From Escallonia rubra (Eukaryota > Streptophyta > Magnoliopsida > Escalloniales > Escalloniaceae), in assembly GCA_033065855.1 (NCBI GenBank), contig JAVXUO010002705.1, positions 1 to 64,000 on the forward strand: a DNA stretch of 64,000 nucleotides, read 5' to 3'. Position numbers and translations under genes: made by a program. How positions within the stretch are numbered: position 1 is the stretch's first letter; each line of letters begins with the position of its first letter. The notes below the pieces were generated by a model. It made no database searches, was not told the DNA's origin, and saw nothing but the letters and a program-made list of their open reading frames with translations. Below are positions 12,807-22,770 of this stretch, piece after piece.

Positions 12807-12813
12807 ACTTATA
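12807..12813 (-). promoter_or_regulatory. Probable TATA box of the P450
   Basis: TATAAGT on the minus strand, within CTCTCTATAAGTAGAAG, about 97 bases upstream of the ATG at 12710. Confidence 0.45.
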
Positions 12814-12836
12814 GAGAGTTGGAGGAGAAGGATGTA

Positions 12837-13930
12837 CAGCACTTGTAATTTTCATCTCTAATATTTGTCCATCCTTACTTTTTAGTACTTCCTCCCTCCC
12901 TCAAAAGTAGTGCACCACTTTGACTTGTGCTTTTAAGAGTTTGATCATTTTACTTAACTTCTATTCTTACTTTTTCATCGTCGCTTTTCTCCATCCACGT
13001 GACATAATCGGTAATTTAGGTAGCGTTTAAAATCACTTCAATTTTAGTTTTCTGCTTTAGAAAAATAAAAAGCAAAATCAAAACCAATTTAGTTTTTATT
13101 TTTTACAAAAAATAAATGGGTGTTTGATTATCCAGTTTTTATTTTGAGTTTTTTTTTTATTGTAGTTTGCGGTGGTGGGGAGTGGCGATGGCCGGCGGGA
13201 TGGTCTGTCGGTCGTCGCCGGCAGGCAGTGGTCTGTGGTTATGGCAGTGGGAGGGTGGTGGTCTCGAAATAAAAATCAAAATTAAAAACTCAAAACTCAT
13301 AAATGAGAGTTTTAAAAAACAACCCTATTTTAAACTAGTTTTCAAAACTGGGAAGAAAAAAAATACAGAAGCTGTGTGCCAAACGTTTTTTTTTTTTTTC
13401 ACTTTGAAAACTAAAAAAAAAACTGAAAATAGAAACGTTTTTAAACGGACAGTGAGTTATCGGCTGTTTGTGGCTTTTTAGTATTCTAATCATCAATGGG
13501 CCCAGAGCATAACCACCAACATCTAGCCGCTTGCGTAGCTGGCCCATCCAGCTTTGAACACCACTTTTGTCCAGGGCTTTCTTTTCTGCGGTTGAGGTGA
13601 GCTTGTCCAAATGCCCACCTTGTTTCCTTTTCTCCTGTTGTCTTACTGTTTGCACCAACCATTTCTTTTTAGTAATAACTTATCTTTAATTAAAATCTAT
13701 ATCACTAAATAGCATTAACCGTTCATTTCTTATCTTCCTTGTGAAAAGAAGATAATCAATGATTGAAATCTGGAAGTTATTTTTTCATGGAAGAAACTAA
13801 CTTAAGTTAAATGTGTGCCTATTTTTTAGAGGAGAAGTTAGGTGAAGTTATTTTCCAACGGGTAGTTGTTTTCTAGAAATATTTATTTGGTAGTTATTTT
13901 CTAATATATATCTATACTACTTACTTATTA
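12837..13930. repeat. Segmental duplication, copy 1
   Basis: Begins GCACTTGTAATTTTCATCTC, ends in the AGTTATTTTC-rich tract, and matches 15447-16010 in the same orientation, with some gaps. Shared landmarks include TGGGCCCAGAGCATAA, AACATCTAGCCG and TTGCACCAACCATTTCT. Copy 1 is longer because it contains extra sequence and the MITE at 13019-13456. It lies just upstream of the P450 transcription unit. Confidence 0.8.
13019..13456. mobile_element. PIF/Harbinger-like MITE, copy 2 (inverted relative to copy 1)
   Basis: Starts GGTAGCGTTTAAAATCAC after TTA and ends in TTTTTAAACGGACAG a few bases before TTA. The reverse complement of 3720-4172 aligns along it (AAAACCAATTTAGTTTTTAT, then TGATTATCCAGTTTTTATTTT, then a GTGG-rich core). 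Right boundary uncertain by a few bases. Confidence 0.6.
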
Positions 13931-14344
13931 AACCAAAACTTGGTTTGGTGTAACACATCTTTGGTGTTACATGACTACGAACATACAATGATGACAAGCG
14001 TCATTCTAAGAGAATTTTTAAAATTTGACACAAACTTAAATTCTTAATTGTTAAGTAACTATCTATAAAATTATGTTTAGGTTTCACGAATTAAAATTCA
14101 TCCCAAAAATAGAGTTAAAGTAAAATTTAAAGGTCAAGTTTAATACGATAATAATATTTGCTAACTTATGTTTAGACATGTATGGCTAACTTATTTTTTT
14201 GTAATTTAAGATTCATTTAACTGAATATGAAAATAAACACATAGACATGAATTATTTTTTTCCTAATAAGATTTGTAGTATTAATTTTATTTTTAAGGTA
14301 AAATGCTTAAGATCGGATGCAAGGTAGGAAGTTGCTTTGGGAGT

Positions 14345-14460
14345 ATAAGATAAGTTCAATTCCGAGGACGGAATTCTTTTAAAAGTGGAGAGATTGTAAT
14401 GCTCGAAATTTTATTTCGCCGATGGAAATTTTATTTGTCAAAATATTTTATTTTCCTTAC
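14345..14460 (+). mobile_element. Tail of a Ty3/Gypsy fossil with the start of an LTR
   Basis: The stretch CGAGGACGGAATTCTTTTAA, a purine tract and TGTAATGCTCGAAATTTT match the usual pol end, polypurine tract and LTR start of plant Ty3/Gypsy elements. Only this remnant is recognisable. The LTR probably continues rightwards, but I could not fix its end. Broken and old. Confidence 0.45.
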
Positions 14461-15399
14461 GCTTAATATAAATCATATGGTGGCCTTTTAAAGGAATGTG
14501 GGTGAGTTGAGAACACTAGCTAAGTGTGGGGGGTCTTTTAAAGGAATGTCAAAATATTTTATTTCCCTCACTTCTGGGGGAATTTTTTTTATTTTTGTTT
14601 GGTTTTCGGGAATCGCACCACCCCGTTCCCGAGACGCCGTTCCCCCATCCCCGATATCCTGTTCCCCGAGACCACAACTCGGCGCTCTCTCTCTCTCTCA
14701 CCGGTGGACAGTGGACGTAACAACCGGCGATTAAATCTGGCATATTGCCGGCGACGCCACGCGACTGAACGGTCTGAACCCACCTTGTAGATCTCCGACC
14801 GGCGACCAGATCTTGAAGAAACGGCACTCTGCCGGTGACCAGATCTCTGAGTCTTTGTTCGGCGTCCGACCACGCGACCAGTCACCAGATCTGCTTGACG
14901 GAGTGCCTCACCTAGTCACCCTGCCGGCTGCCGCGAGCTGCTGCACGGACGATTGCTGGGATTTGCTGCTGGAAATTTGTCTGTTGTATGTTGCTTCATC
15001 TCAATTCGTGGTGGAGCTGCATCCAGCCGTGGTGAATTTGTCTGTTGTCTATTGAGTGTTGTCTACTTGAGACTTGAGTACTTGACGGAGTGACCCACTG
15101 TTTTGGTAAATTATCGTTAATTTATTGTTATTATTTATTTTATATTTGTATGTCGATGCTTATGCTACAGACTTGTGTTATTTTGCATGTATATAGATGT
15201 CAATACAAATATATTTGTACATTAAAAGTATCATAAACCTAGAGTTTAATTCTAAAATTTTGAGTATCGAAACATTGATATAGTTTAATTTCAGTGATTA
15301 TATAGAGATTTAGTAAAGTTTTTAAATTGCGTTTAATTCAGTGATTTAAAAAAACCTCTATATAATATTATTTTACTATAAATATTCTTTTTTTTAGGT
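14461..15399. other. GC-rich tract, possibly LTR or captured sequence
   Basis: No gene supported. At about 14600-15050 the sequence turns GC-rich with CTCTCTCTCTCTC and several AGATCT motifs. It resembles in composition the GC-rich block inside the hAT element at 502-2163. The overlapping open frames on both strands reflect composition rather than coding. Confidence 0.35.
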
Positions 15400-15446
15400 G
15401 CATTCGATAGAATTTTTGCACCCCCTAAAAAAAAATTCTGGTTCCG
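15400..15446. mobile_element. Right-end relic of a hAT element related to 502-2163
   Basis: The reverse complement reads GCGGAACCAGAATTTTTTTT followed by AGGGGGTGCAAAAATT, very close to the left end of the intronic hAT (GGCGGAACCAGAATTTT, then AGGGCTAAAAAT). The outermost bases are missing and no target duplication was found. It abuts the second copy of the segmental duplication. Confidence 0.5.
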
Positions 15447-16010
15447 CGCACTTGTAATTTTCATCTCTAATATTTGTCCATCCTTACTCTTTAGTACTTC
15501 CTAACCTACCCACTTCAGTGGGTAGGTTAGGATGTTTGTTATCATGATTTGGGCTTTGTAATTTCGATGCATGTAATCAAAATGGGCCCAGAGCATAATG
15601 CAAGTTAGTTCTATGCAACCATGCCCAGCCCAACATCTAGCCGATTGCGAAGCTGGCCCCGCCCAGCTTTGAACGCCAATTCTTTTCCTGGGCTTTCTGT
15701 GATTGAGGTGAGCTTCCCCAAATGCCCACCTTGTTTGCTTTTCTCCTGTTGTCTTACTGTTTGCACCAACCATTTCTCTTTTGTAATAACTTATCTTTAA
15801 TTAAAATCACTAAAGAGCATTAACTGTTCATTTCTTACTTGTGAAAAGAAGATAACCAAGGATTCAAATCTGAAAGTTATTTTTTCATGAAAGAAACTAA
15901 CTTAAGTTAAATGTGTGCCTATTTTTTAGAGGGTAGTTACCTATTTAGGAGAAGTTATTTTCTAGTGAGAACTTATTTTTTAGGAGAAGTTATTTGGTAA
16001 TTATTTTCCA
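15447..16010. repeat. Segmental duplication, copy 2
   Basis: Matches copy 1 from GCACTTGTAATTTTCATCTC onwards, with an extra segment of about 30 bases (ATGCAAGTTAGTTCTATGC) absent from copy 1. It contains a short inverted repeat CCTAACCTACCCAC...GTGGGTAGGTTAGG at about 15502-15532. Confidence 0.8.
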
Positions 16011-16840
16011 ATGTCTTGTTGTAGTATAAGTATTTGTTAGAAGACTCGACGTAAAAAATAACTCGACTTACAGATAAAATGACTTCATTTTAAGTCTTTA
16101 TCCTTTTAACATTTTTAGATGCTTTACCTTTTATCGATAGAGGCTCCCTTTTTGGTATTGCCTTTGCTACAAAAGGCTTTCTTTGTTTTTTGGCGCCCAG
16201 TATTTTACTTTGCTTTAAGTTTTCATTTTTTGTCAAAGTTGTCCTTCTTAGAGAAGTTCTCAAGTAAGCAATACTAAAGAACTCACATCAAAATTGCGAG
16301 TTTGCCTGCAAGCACAAATGCTTTGATAAAAATGTCATGTTATTGATTTTCGTGTTTGAGATTGGCCGCATTTTTCGGTATGACAACTCTTCCACCCAAG
16401 TTAAACATCATAATACTAAGTTCCATCACCTCAACGCCTAGTTCAAATGAAGTCTAGATATACCGTTCCGAATTCGAGGGTCCCCGTATGTCCCTCAAAA
16501 AAAAAATATCATCCTATTCTTCATGTACCCGCAATACTGGTAGAGCAGAACAACTTTAATACCGTACAAATAATCATCCAAATAGCAAATACTTAACTCA
16601 AAAATAATTCAAAACGTAATTCCAATCCTCTTATATTAACCACCTAAACTTAAAGTTAATAGAAGTAAACTACTAATAGTTTGTCAAAGGAATTTTACAT
16701 AATATTAATGTCATGATCCAAACCCTTTTTGGACCCAATGAGTTCAAATGGGCATTGTCAGACCATTGTCAGACCTAAACTACTAAAAATATGTTCCCCA
16801 GCCATAACTTAAAACAATCATAAGTTGGCTTAAAATAAGG
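16011..16840. other. Intergenic, no gene seen
   Basis: AT-rich sequence without a supportable gene or a clear element boundary. Confidence 0.4.
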
Positions 16841-17800
16841 GTAAATTACATAAAACTCCCCTGAGGTTTGCCATAATTACACTCCGCCCCCTAACTTTAA
16901 AAATTACACTTCGTTCCCCTGAGGTTTGTATCCGCATTACACACAACTACACATTTTTAACGGCAGACCCAACTCCGTTTCAAAATTTCCTGACACACTA
17001 CTTTATGCAATTTTCATACCCAAAATACCCCCCCCCCTGTTCTTTATACACCTACGTGGTCTTCTTGTAATGTTGGTTTTTTGTAAATTTCAGCCAACTC
17101 CACAGAGACCCTTCTTCCCTTCCTCCACCTTCTGCTCGTGCCCTTTTATCCATTGCCTTCATCAGACCCACCTGCTTGAGGAGGTAACAATGTCTTGGTC
17201 AGAAAATAGTGAAGAATGGTTGGATATGAGGTTTAGGTACATGAATTGTTGGTGTAGAAAGAGGGCAAACTTGAGGATTGTTGAATCTGATGAGAAGCCA
17301 AGTAAGGGTAAGCTATTCTTCTCTTGTTCAAGTGGTGGATGTAAAATGTTCAGCTGGTGCATACCTGATAGAGCAACGATTAAGCCAAGTGGAAGGTCAA
17401 TGAAATGCTCATTTGAGTTTTCTGAAAAGATTCAAAGGCCTGACATCAATGAAGAAGCATAGATGCAATTTGATGGAAATTAAGTTGTAACTAGGCAGAA
17501 ATTGCATTTGATTGAAGCTAATCAGGCAATGGTGAAGTTGTTGGTTATTTCTTCTCTAATTTCCTCATGGATGTGTATTATGGTGATGATTTTTGTTATC
17601 CGCAAATAAGGGATTTGAGTGAGTGTTTATGTACTGCAAGTAATGTGGGTTCATTTTCCTTTCCGGGGTTCTTTTGTAATGACTCTGAATGAATGTGATT
17701 TTCTAGGGTTCTCTCTATTTGGCCTTCTCTGATGTTAAAGTTAGTAGAATCTCAGTGTAATTACTGCAAACCTCAGGGAAGTTTTGTGTAATTTTAAAAG
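16841..17800. mobile_element. Mutator-like element carrying a GRF zinc-finger gene
   Basis: The left end reads GGGTAAATTACATAAAACTC, then CCCTGAGGTTTGCCATAATTACAC. The right end, read inversely, has AAATTACACAAAACTTCC and CTGAGGTTTGCAGTAATTACAC. So there are inverted ends of at least 50 bp. I could not fix a 9-bp duplication, so the outer edges are approximate. It contains one gene-like region, the GRF zinc finger. Confidence 0.6.
17190..17609 (+). pseudogene. GRF-type zinc-finger protein, broken
   Basis: ATG at 17190 opens a 90-residue frame. The GRF zinc finger lies at residues about 19-58: the CWC pair, then LFFSC, then GGCKMFSWC, with spacing as in the family. Plant GRF proteins of this type usually continue into a C-terminal coil and membrane helix. 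Here the same frame continues after a TAG at 17460 and a TAA shortly after into QKLHLIEANQAMVKLLVI and a hydrophobic segment ending in VIRK at about 17607. The family-typical tail is thus present but separated by two stops. The gene lies between MULE ends and was probably carried by the element. Nucleic-acid binding is the family's presumed role. Confidence 0.65.
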
Positions 17801-17877
17801 TCACTGTTTGTGCTCATAACATGGTGTGAATGAATGTGATGCATGAATGGTTGGATTGGAGTGACACATTGTTGAAA

Positions 17878-17984
17878 AACTTGCACAAAGTCACTACTCA
17901 CTGCAACAAACCAAGTGCACAATCACAGTGCCCTTGCCAACCACCTGAACAAACACCCTGCTCAAAACAAATGCTCAAACACAC
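17878..17984. repeat. CA-rich repeat, left part
   Basis: Sequence such as GCAACAAACCAAGTGCACAA recurs nearly unchanged at about 22699 (GCAACAAAGCAAGTGCACAA). The two CA-rich tracts flank the 18-22.5 kb block and may be one repeat split by an insertion. Confidence 0.5.
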
Positions 17985-18018
17985 CTAACATACTGCACTG
18001 GCCAGTGCAGTATGTTAG
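17985..18018. repeat. Perfect 34-bp palindrome
   Basis: The left arm CTAACATACTGCACTGG is followed directly by its exact reverse complement CCAGTGCAGTATGTTAG, with no spacer. Confidence 0.97.
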
Positions 18019-18300
18019 CTTATGCCTACGGTACAGTACCGTAGGTATAGGTGCCATGTCCCGTAGGCATAGCCTATCCCTACGGTACTATACCGTAGCC
18101 AGAAGTGGCGATGCCCTAGATCTATGCCTACGAGGTTGAAGGTTATGCCTACGGTTATACCGTAGCCTATATACCTATGCCGAATTCGTATTAACCCACT
18201 TATTCCCAGCTATGCCTACGGTACTACCGTAGGCATAGCTGTATTCTTATTGTTATTCCAAACCTATGCCTACAGTACTACCGTAGGCATAACTCCTTAT
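18019..18300. repeat. Array of CCTACGGT palindromes
   Basis: The motif TATGCCTACGGTA and its inverse TACCGTAGGCATA recur about a dozen times, often paired as hairpins (TGCCTACGGTACTACCGTAGGCA). One more pair is at 18565-18592. The same core (AAACCGTAGGTGTAC) appears just inside the CACTA terminus at 22541. Such clusters are typical of CACTA subterminal repeats. Confidence 0.8.
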
Positions 18301-18860
18301 TTGTCAAAAAAAATATTTCAAAAATTATTTCCATGCTACCACTGTACCCTGCCAAGCATGTGAATGTTAGTAGTGCAATATCTGCTGATTCTGCTCTAGC
18401 TATATTATAACCAAAACCTTGTATGCTGATGCACGCTGACGGGTTGTATTATCTCAACAATTAACACTGTATACATCTTTTTTGACTCCATTACATTATG
18501 CACCCACTAATGTTATTGAGTTAAGCTAAAGGAAATAAGTGCACTTCAAAAATAGCTATGAACATATGCCTACGGTAGTACCGTAGGCATAGCTCCTTAT
18601 TTGTCAAAAAAAAATTTCGAAAATCATTTCCATGCTACCACTTTACCTTGCCAAGCATGTGAATGTTAGTAGTACAATATCTGCTGATTCTGCTCTAGCT
18701 ATATTATAACGAAAACCTTGTATGCTGATGCACGCTGACGGGTTGTATTATCTCAACAATTAACACTGTATACATCTTTTTTGACTCCATTACATTATGC
18801 ACCCACTAATGTTATTGAGTTAAGCTAAAGGAAATAAGTGCACTTAAAAAATAGATATGA
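18261..18860. repeat. Tandem duplication of 300 bp
   Basis: Units 18261-18560 and 18561-18860 are offset by exactly 300 bases and differ at only a handful of positions. Each begins within a CCTACGGT/ACCGTAGG hairpin and ends near GTGCACTTNAAAAATAGNTATGAA. High identity suggests a recent event. Confidence 0.9.
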
Positions 18861-18896
18861 ATGCATGGAACTATAAATTTGTAGGATGAAAAAAAC

Positions 18897-21217
18897 CTGA
18901 TTTAGATCATCTGAAAGAACTTTCTCAAATACTCCAAATGGTAGCGCAACTGAGGTAGGAATCCCAACCCAAGCTGGCACTTTTCCTTTTAGATAGGCAA
19001 TATTACGCGATTTAGCTCCAACCTAGTAAAAAGAATCTTCAAGTTAGAAAAGCTTTGGATTGTATAAAGCATTCAATGGAACTCACTTGATTAATCCACA
19101 TCTCAGACAAAGAGGGCCAGGCTAATACATAAAGTTAAAGATATATTTTTGAATCTTGTGCAGACATAAGGTTGACATTGCGAGCCTAACCAATTCACTG
19201 GTGAAATCCGCAGATGATATGGCATATCTACCACCAAACTGCTTTTTCACCAAAGCTATTGTCGGTGAAGGGCCAACTTCTTCCAAGTTAATTGAACTTC
19301 TTACATCACCATCATTCACCTCGCTAAGTGTACATGCAAAAGCGAGGAAGAGTGAGTTCACTTCTTGTGAATAACGCAGTATAATAGAGACATAATTTTT
19401 TTGCTCGACAGAATTAAGATCTTAAGTTTTGTGCTAAAAAATAGGATATGTCAAATTATCAAGTCCAGCAGACATCTAATTTAACAATTGAAGCATCTAC
19501 CTATAAACTACATCTGCAGAAGTAGGTTTTAACTGCAATAGCTTCCCCTCTTTCGCTTGAAGTTGAGCCAAGATATTTGGATCAAAGCACGTGGCAAAGA
19601 AAACCTGGCACGGCAACAAATAATGTCCCAAGTATCACGTATGAATGTCAACCGATGAATAGATATACTGGCAAAAATGCAGTGGGAGGGAACTACCTTG
19701 CTATTTCTTGCTCGAACTGAAACATGTGATAAAACATCTGGCATGTCAGGTGTTAGCACAGCAACTGCACCATCAGGAATTTCCTCTTCTCCTTTAACAG
19801 ATTTTGCCACCAAAATAGTTGGCTGCCCGTAAGATTTATTCTGAACAAAAAGCAACTCATCTACCACAACAACATATCCAACAGCTTCAACTGGGCTGAT
19901 AACTTGCCAACTGTTTCAGGCCGGCCAAAGTTTCAGTAAAAGGTTAATTGTCTACCTAACTTAAAGCTGAATACTTTGGAATTGGATTTGATTTGGACGA
20001 CATTCAAAATTTTTTATGTGTTCTACTAAAACAATTGCTAGTTCATGAGATCACAGAAAATGAAAAATCTATCAACCTTCCAAGATTGGCAGTTTGGCGA
20101 AGAACTGGATCAAGTCGATTAAGAAGTGAGGATAATGAGGCAGCAGATCCAACACGAATGATTTCTTCAGTAAATATGTTGACCTGCATGAAGTCATTAC
20201 ACAGAACCGATCAAAGTCTAACATTGACTGCATAAACGTGAGTTGTTATAGCACAATTAACATACAGCCCATTGGTCCACTCCAAGCTTTGATCCAAGGT
20301 ACTCTGCAGACGGTTGCAATAGTTGTTGGTACCACTCTGCCTTGCTAGTGAGAGCAAGTCGGGTTCTGTCAAGGACTGATTTTGCAAATAATGCCCACTG
20401 ACTATCTCCACTCTTTGACATGCCAACGGCTTGATTCCAACCCTGGAGAAGAACCAAAAGAATAATTTGACAACAAGCAGTAACGCCCTATTGTCTGGAG
20501 TTATGATAACTAGATCATTATAGGAAGCACTCTCTCATGCACTTTTTGATACAAAAATTGAGAAACTGGGAGACAAACGACTATGATAATTAATGTTGTA
20601 AGAGAGCACTGAAGTTGCAACATCCGCGAGTCATCAAACTGCTTAAATGAGATAAAACTTTAGAACTGTAAGTTAATTATCTCAAGTAAGTAAAGTTCGA
20701 GACTTGTTGGAAATCACAAAGAAAATTCGGCCATTACTAAGAGAACAGCCTATCAATTCAGACGTAATACATAAAACATTACACTTCCTGCCACATATCG
20801 TGAACAAGGAAAAAAGTGCCCACTTTTGAAGATTGTGAGCAGTATGGTGCTTATTTCATTTATCTGCTGAATCTTAAACCTCCTTCAGCCGAACTTTCAT
20901 TCAGCAGAATAGTCCCCATAAAATGTACCCACCATTCTCTCCACATAAATCTGTCCAGCTAAAATTGATTGCAAACTACAATGTCTTTTACTTACAGCTC
21001 CCAACTTTTCATAGCTCCAGTAACAAAGGCCTGTATCCCAACTATTCAGGGTCGGCAAGGAGGTTTCTAACTTAGTAGGACTAAAATTTCCAGAATTGGT
21101 GCTATATAATCAGCATACATTCAAAAGAAGGAGAAACTAATTTGAGAATGTGATTACCTTCAAGCAATAGATGAGATCTTCATTATTGTCCGACGAGAGT
21201 GCGAGGTTCTCAAGCTC
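18897..21217 (-). pseudogene. GWD1: Alpha-glucan water dikinase (GWD1/R1) fragment
   Basis: GWD1 phosphorylates starch glucose units in plastids. Exons on the minus strand: about 21217-21158, 20442-20266, 20183-20077, 19910-19697, 19604-19501, 19323-19191, 19022-18897. Junctions are GT-AG and the reading is open, about 307 residues of some 1400. Recognised blocks are LALSSDNNEDLIYCLK, KSVLDRTRLAL, VNIFTEEIIR and WQVISPVEAVGYVVVVDELL. The phosphohistidine loop is PDMPDVLSHVSVRARN, its His being the phospho-carrier. Then come CFDPNILAQLQAKEGKLL, EVGPSPTIALVKKQF, and VGAKSRNIAYLKGKVPAWVG opening the ATP-binding domain. The N-terminal starch-binding part and the rest of the ATP-binding domain are absent, so it is a fragment. 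Intact splice sites suggest recent capture, probably by the CACTA-like element around it. Confidence 0.8.
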
Positions 21218-22454
21218 CATACTAGAGATGTTTAACACAGTACCCTTTGTCAAACATCTCAAGTACTGATAACTAATAAAACAGGTACCATGGAACCTTG
21301 AACGTGTAATCATGCTTTGTTGAAATTGCAAGTACGTAGCAACAACTTGGAAATTCAACTCAAATAGATACCTCGAACGTTAAAGAGAGTCAAACTGTCA
21401 AAGCAATATTTTTTAATTAACATCAGGGATGGCAATTTTCAATAATGAATCACCCTTCAGATACAGATAACATAAGTAGGCCTTTAAATGCAAAATATCA
21501 TATTGGAGGTGTGGTTGAATTTTTCAGTCACAACTATGAGAAACTCAATTATCAAGATTGCTTGACAGCCTTTGGCCTGATATTGACTACATCACATATC
21601 ACTACAACGCATTAACTAGCCACCCAAAATCCAAAACAGGAAGAGGAAGTACACAGTTGTTCTACAAGCACCAACTGACACAACATGATTTTCCAAATTC
21701 AGATTTAGACAGCAATGACAGCATGATTTTTCAAATTTAGATTTAGACAGTAGTGATATGAACGAAAATTACCAAATGTAGAACTTCTGCAGTCAAGGAA
21801 CAGAGACCCAAATGTAATCTTTACAGTAAAATTGGAATTAGAATTGTTACATCCTTTTGTGGAGTGGCTTAATTAGATTGAATGGGAGATCAGAAGTTGT
21901 ACTGTTGCAGACAGGGTAAGGAGAGAAACCAAAAAGATAGTGCAAATGGTCACAGGCACCAGTAGTCGATCGACAGAGGGTGGTTGGATGGCGGAGTCCT
22001 CGCCTCGCCGTCGTCACTCGCTAGTCAGTCCGCCGGTCAATGCTTCTTCTAAATCGCTGGTCACGGTCGTCGCCTGCAATGGGTTCTTGGCCGGTGGAGT
22101 CCTCGCCTCGCCGTCGTCAATCGCCGGTCACTGATCCTTCCAGATCTGAACAGAAGAAGACGTCCTTGCCGGTCCACTCGCCATCTCCTTCCACGGCTCC
22201 ACTCCGGCCACTCATTCCAGATCTGAGCTCTTCTCAACAAAGAGAGTCGACTAGAGGAGCTGGTGTCTGCCGTCGGCCGTCTGCTGTTTGGGGGGTGAGG
22301 CTGTGAGAGACAAGTCGCAGAGAGAGAGAGAGTCGCAGACCCAGACATTGTGAAATGTTCATTTCTGCGAGATTCACTCGGTCGCAGAGAGAGAGAGAGA
22401 GAGAGTCGCGATTCTGCTTCCAATTTGAAACAGCACCAATGGCCACGGTGCAAT
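21218..22454. other. Non-coding stretch upstream of the GWD1 fragment, with GC-rich part
   Basis: No gene supported. A GC-rich block (about 21960-22300) contains GTCCTCGCCTCGCCGTCGTC twice (about 21996 and 22099). It is followed by GA tracts at 22319-22335 and 22385-22404. It resembles a captured 5' UTR or promoter, as do the GC-rich blocks in the hAT and at 14.6 kb. Confidence 0.35.
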
Positions 22455-22541
22455 AAAAACCGTAGGTGTACAGAACTTGTACCAACGGTTCCTTTTACAC
22501 CGTGGGCCTTTTTGTCACCACAGACCAATTTTGTTGTAGTG
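22455..22541. mobile_element. CACTA (En/Spm) right terminus
   Basis: Read inversely from 22541 the sequence is CACTACAACAAAATTGGTCT, followed by TGTGGTGAC, CCACGGTGTAAAAGG, AACCGTTGG and ACCTACGGTTTTTATTG. The terminus is CACTA-type and the inner motif matches the CCTACGGT array at 18.0-18.6 kb. The matching left terminus was not found, so the element (about 18.0-22.5 kb) is incomplete or rearranged. Confidence 0.65.
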
Positions 22542-22770
22542 TGGGGTGCAGTGTGTACACAAACAAACTACACCAAATCATAGCAGTATACACCAACACA
22601 TTGCAACAAACTCCACAACCACACTGCACCAAAATACAGTGGGCACACAAACAAACTGCACAACCATAGCAGTACGCACCAACACACTGCTGTACTGCAA
22701 CAAAGCAAGTGCACAAACACACTGCACCAAACTCCAGTGTGCACGCACACTGCTCAAACACTGTGTCAAA
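22542..22770. repeat. CA-rich repeat, right part
   Basis: Runs of CACACTGCACCAAAC, CACAAACAAACTGCACAA and similar units in irregular tandem. The best match to the left part (17878-17984) is AAGTGCACAA. Open frames on both strands come from the low complexity. Confidence 0.5.

Noticed and set aside
14498-15055. Five overlapping frames on both strands in the GC-rich tract
   Set aside because: GC bias and CT runs remove stops. No conserved motif appears in any of them.
17985-18300. CRISPR-like array
   Set aside because: The repeats are palindromes of variable spacing in plant nuclear DNA, with no uniform spacers. They are subterminal transposon repeats.
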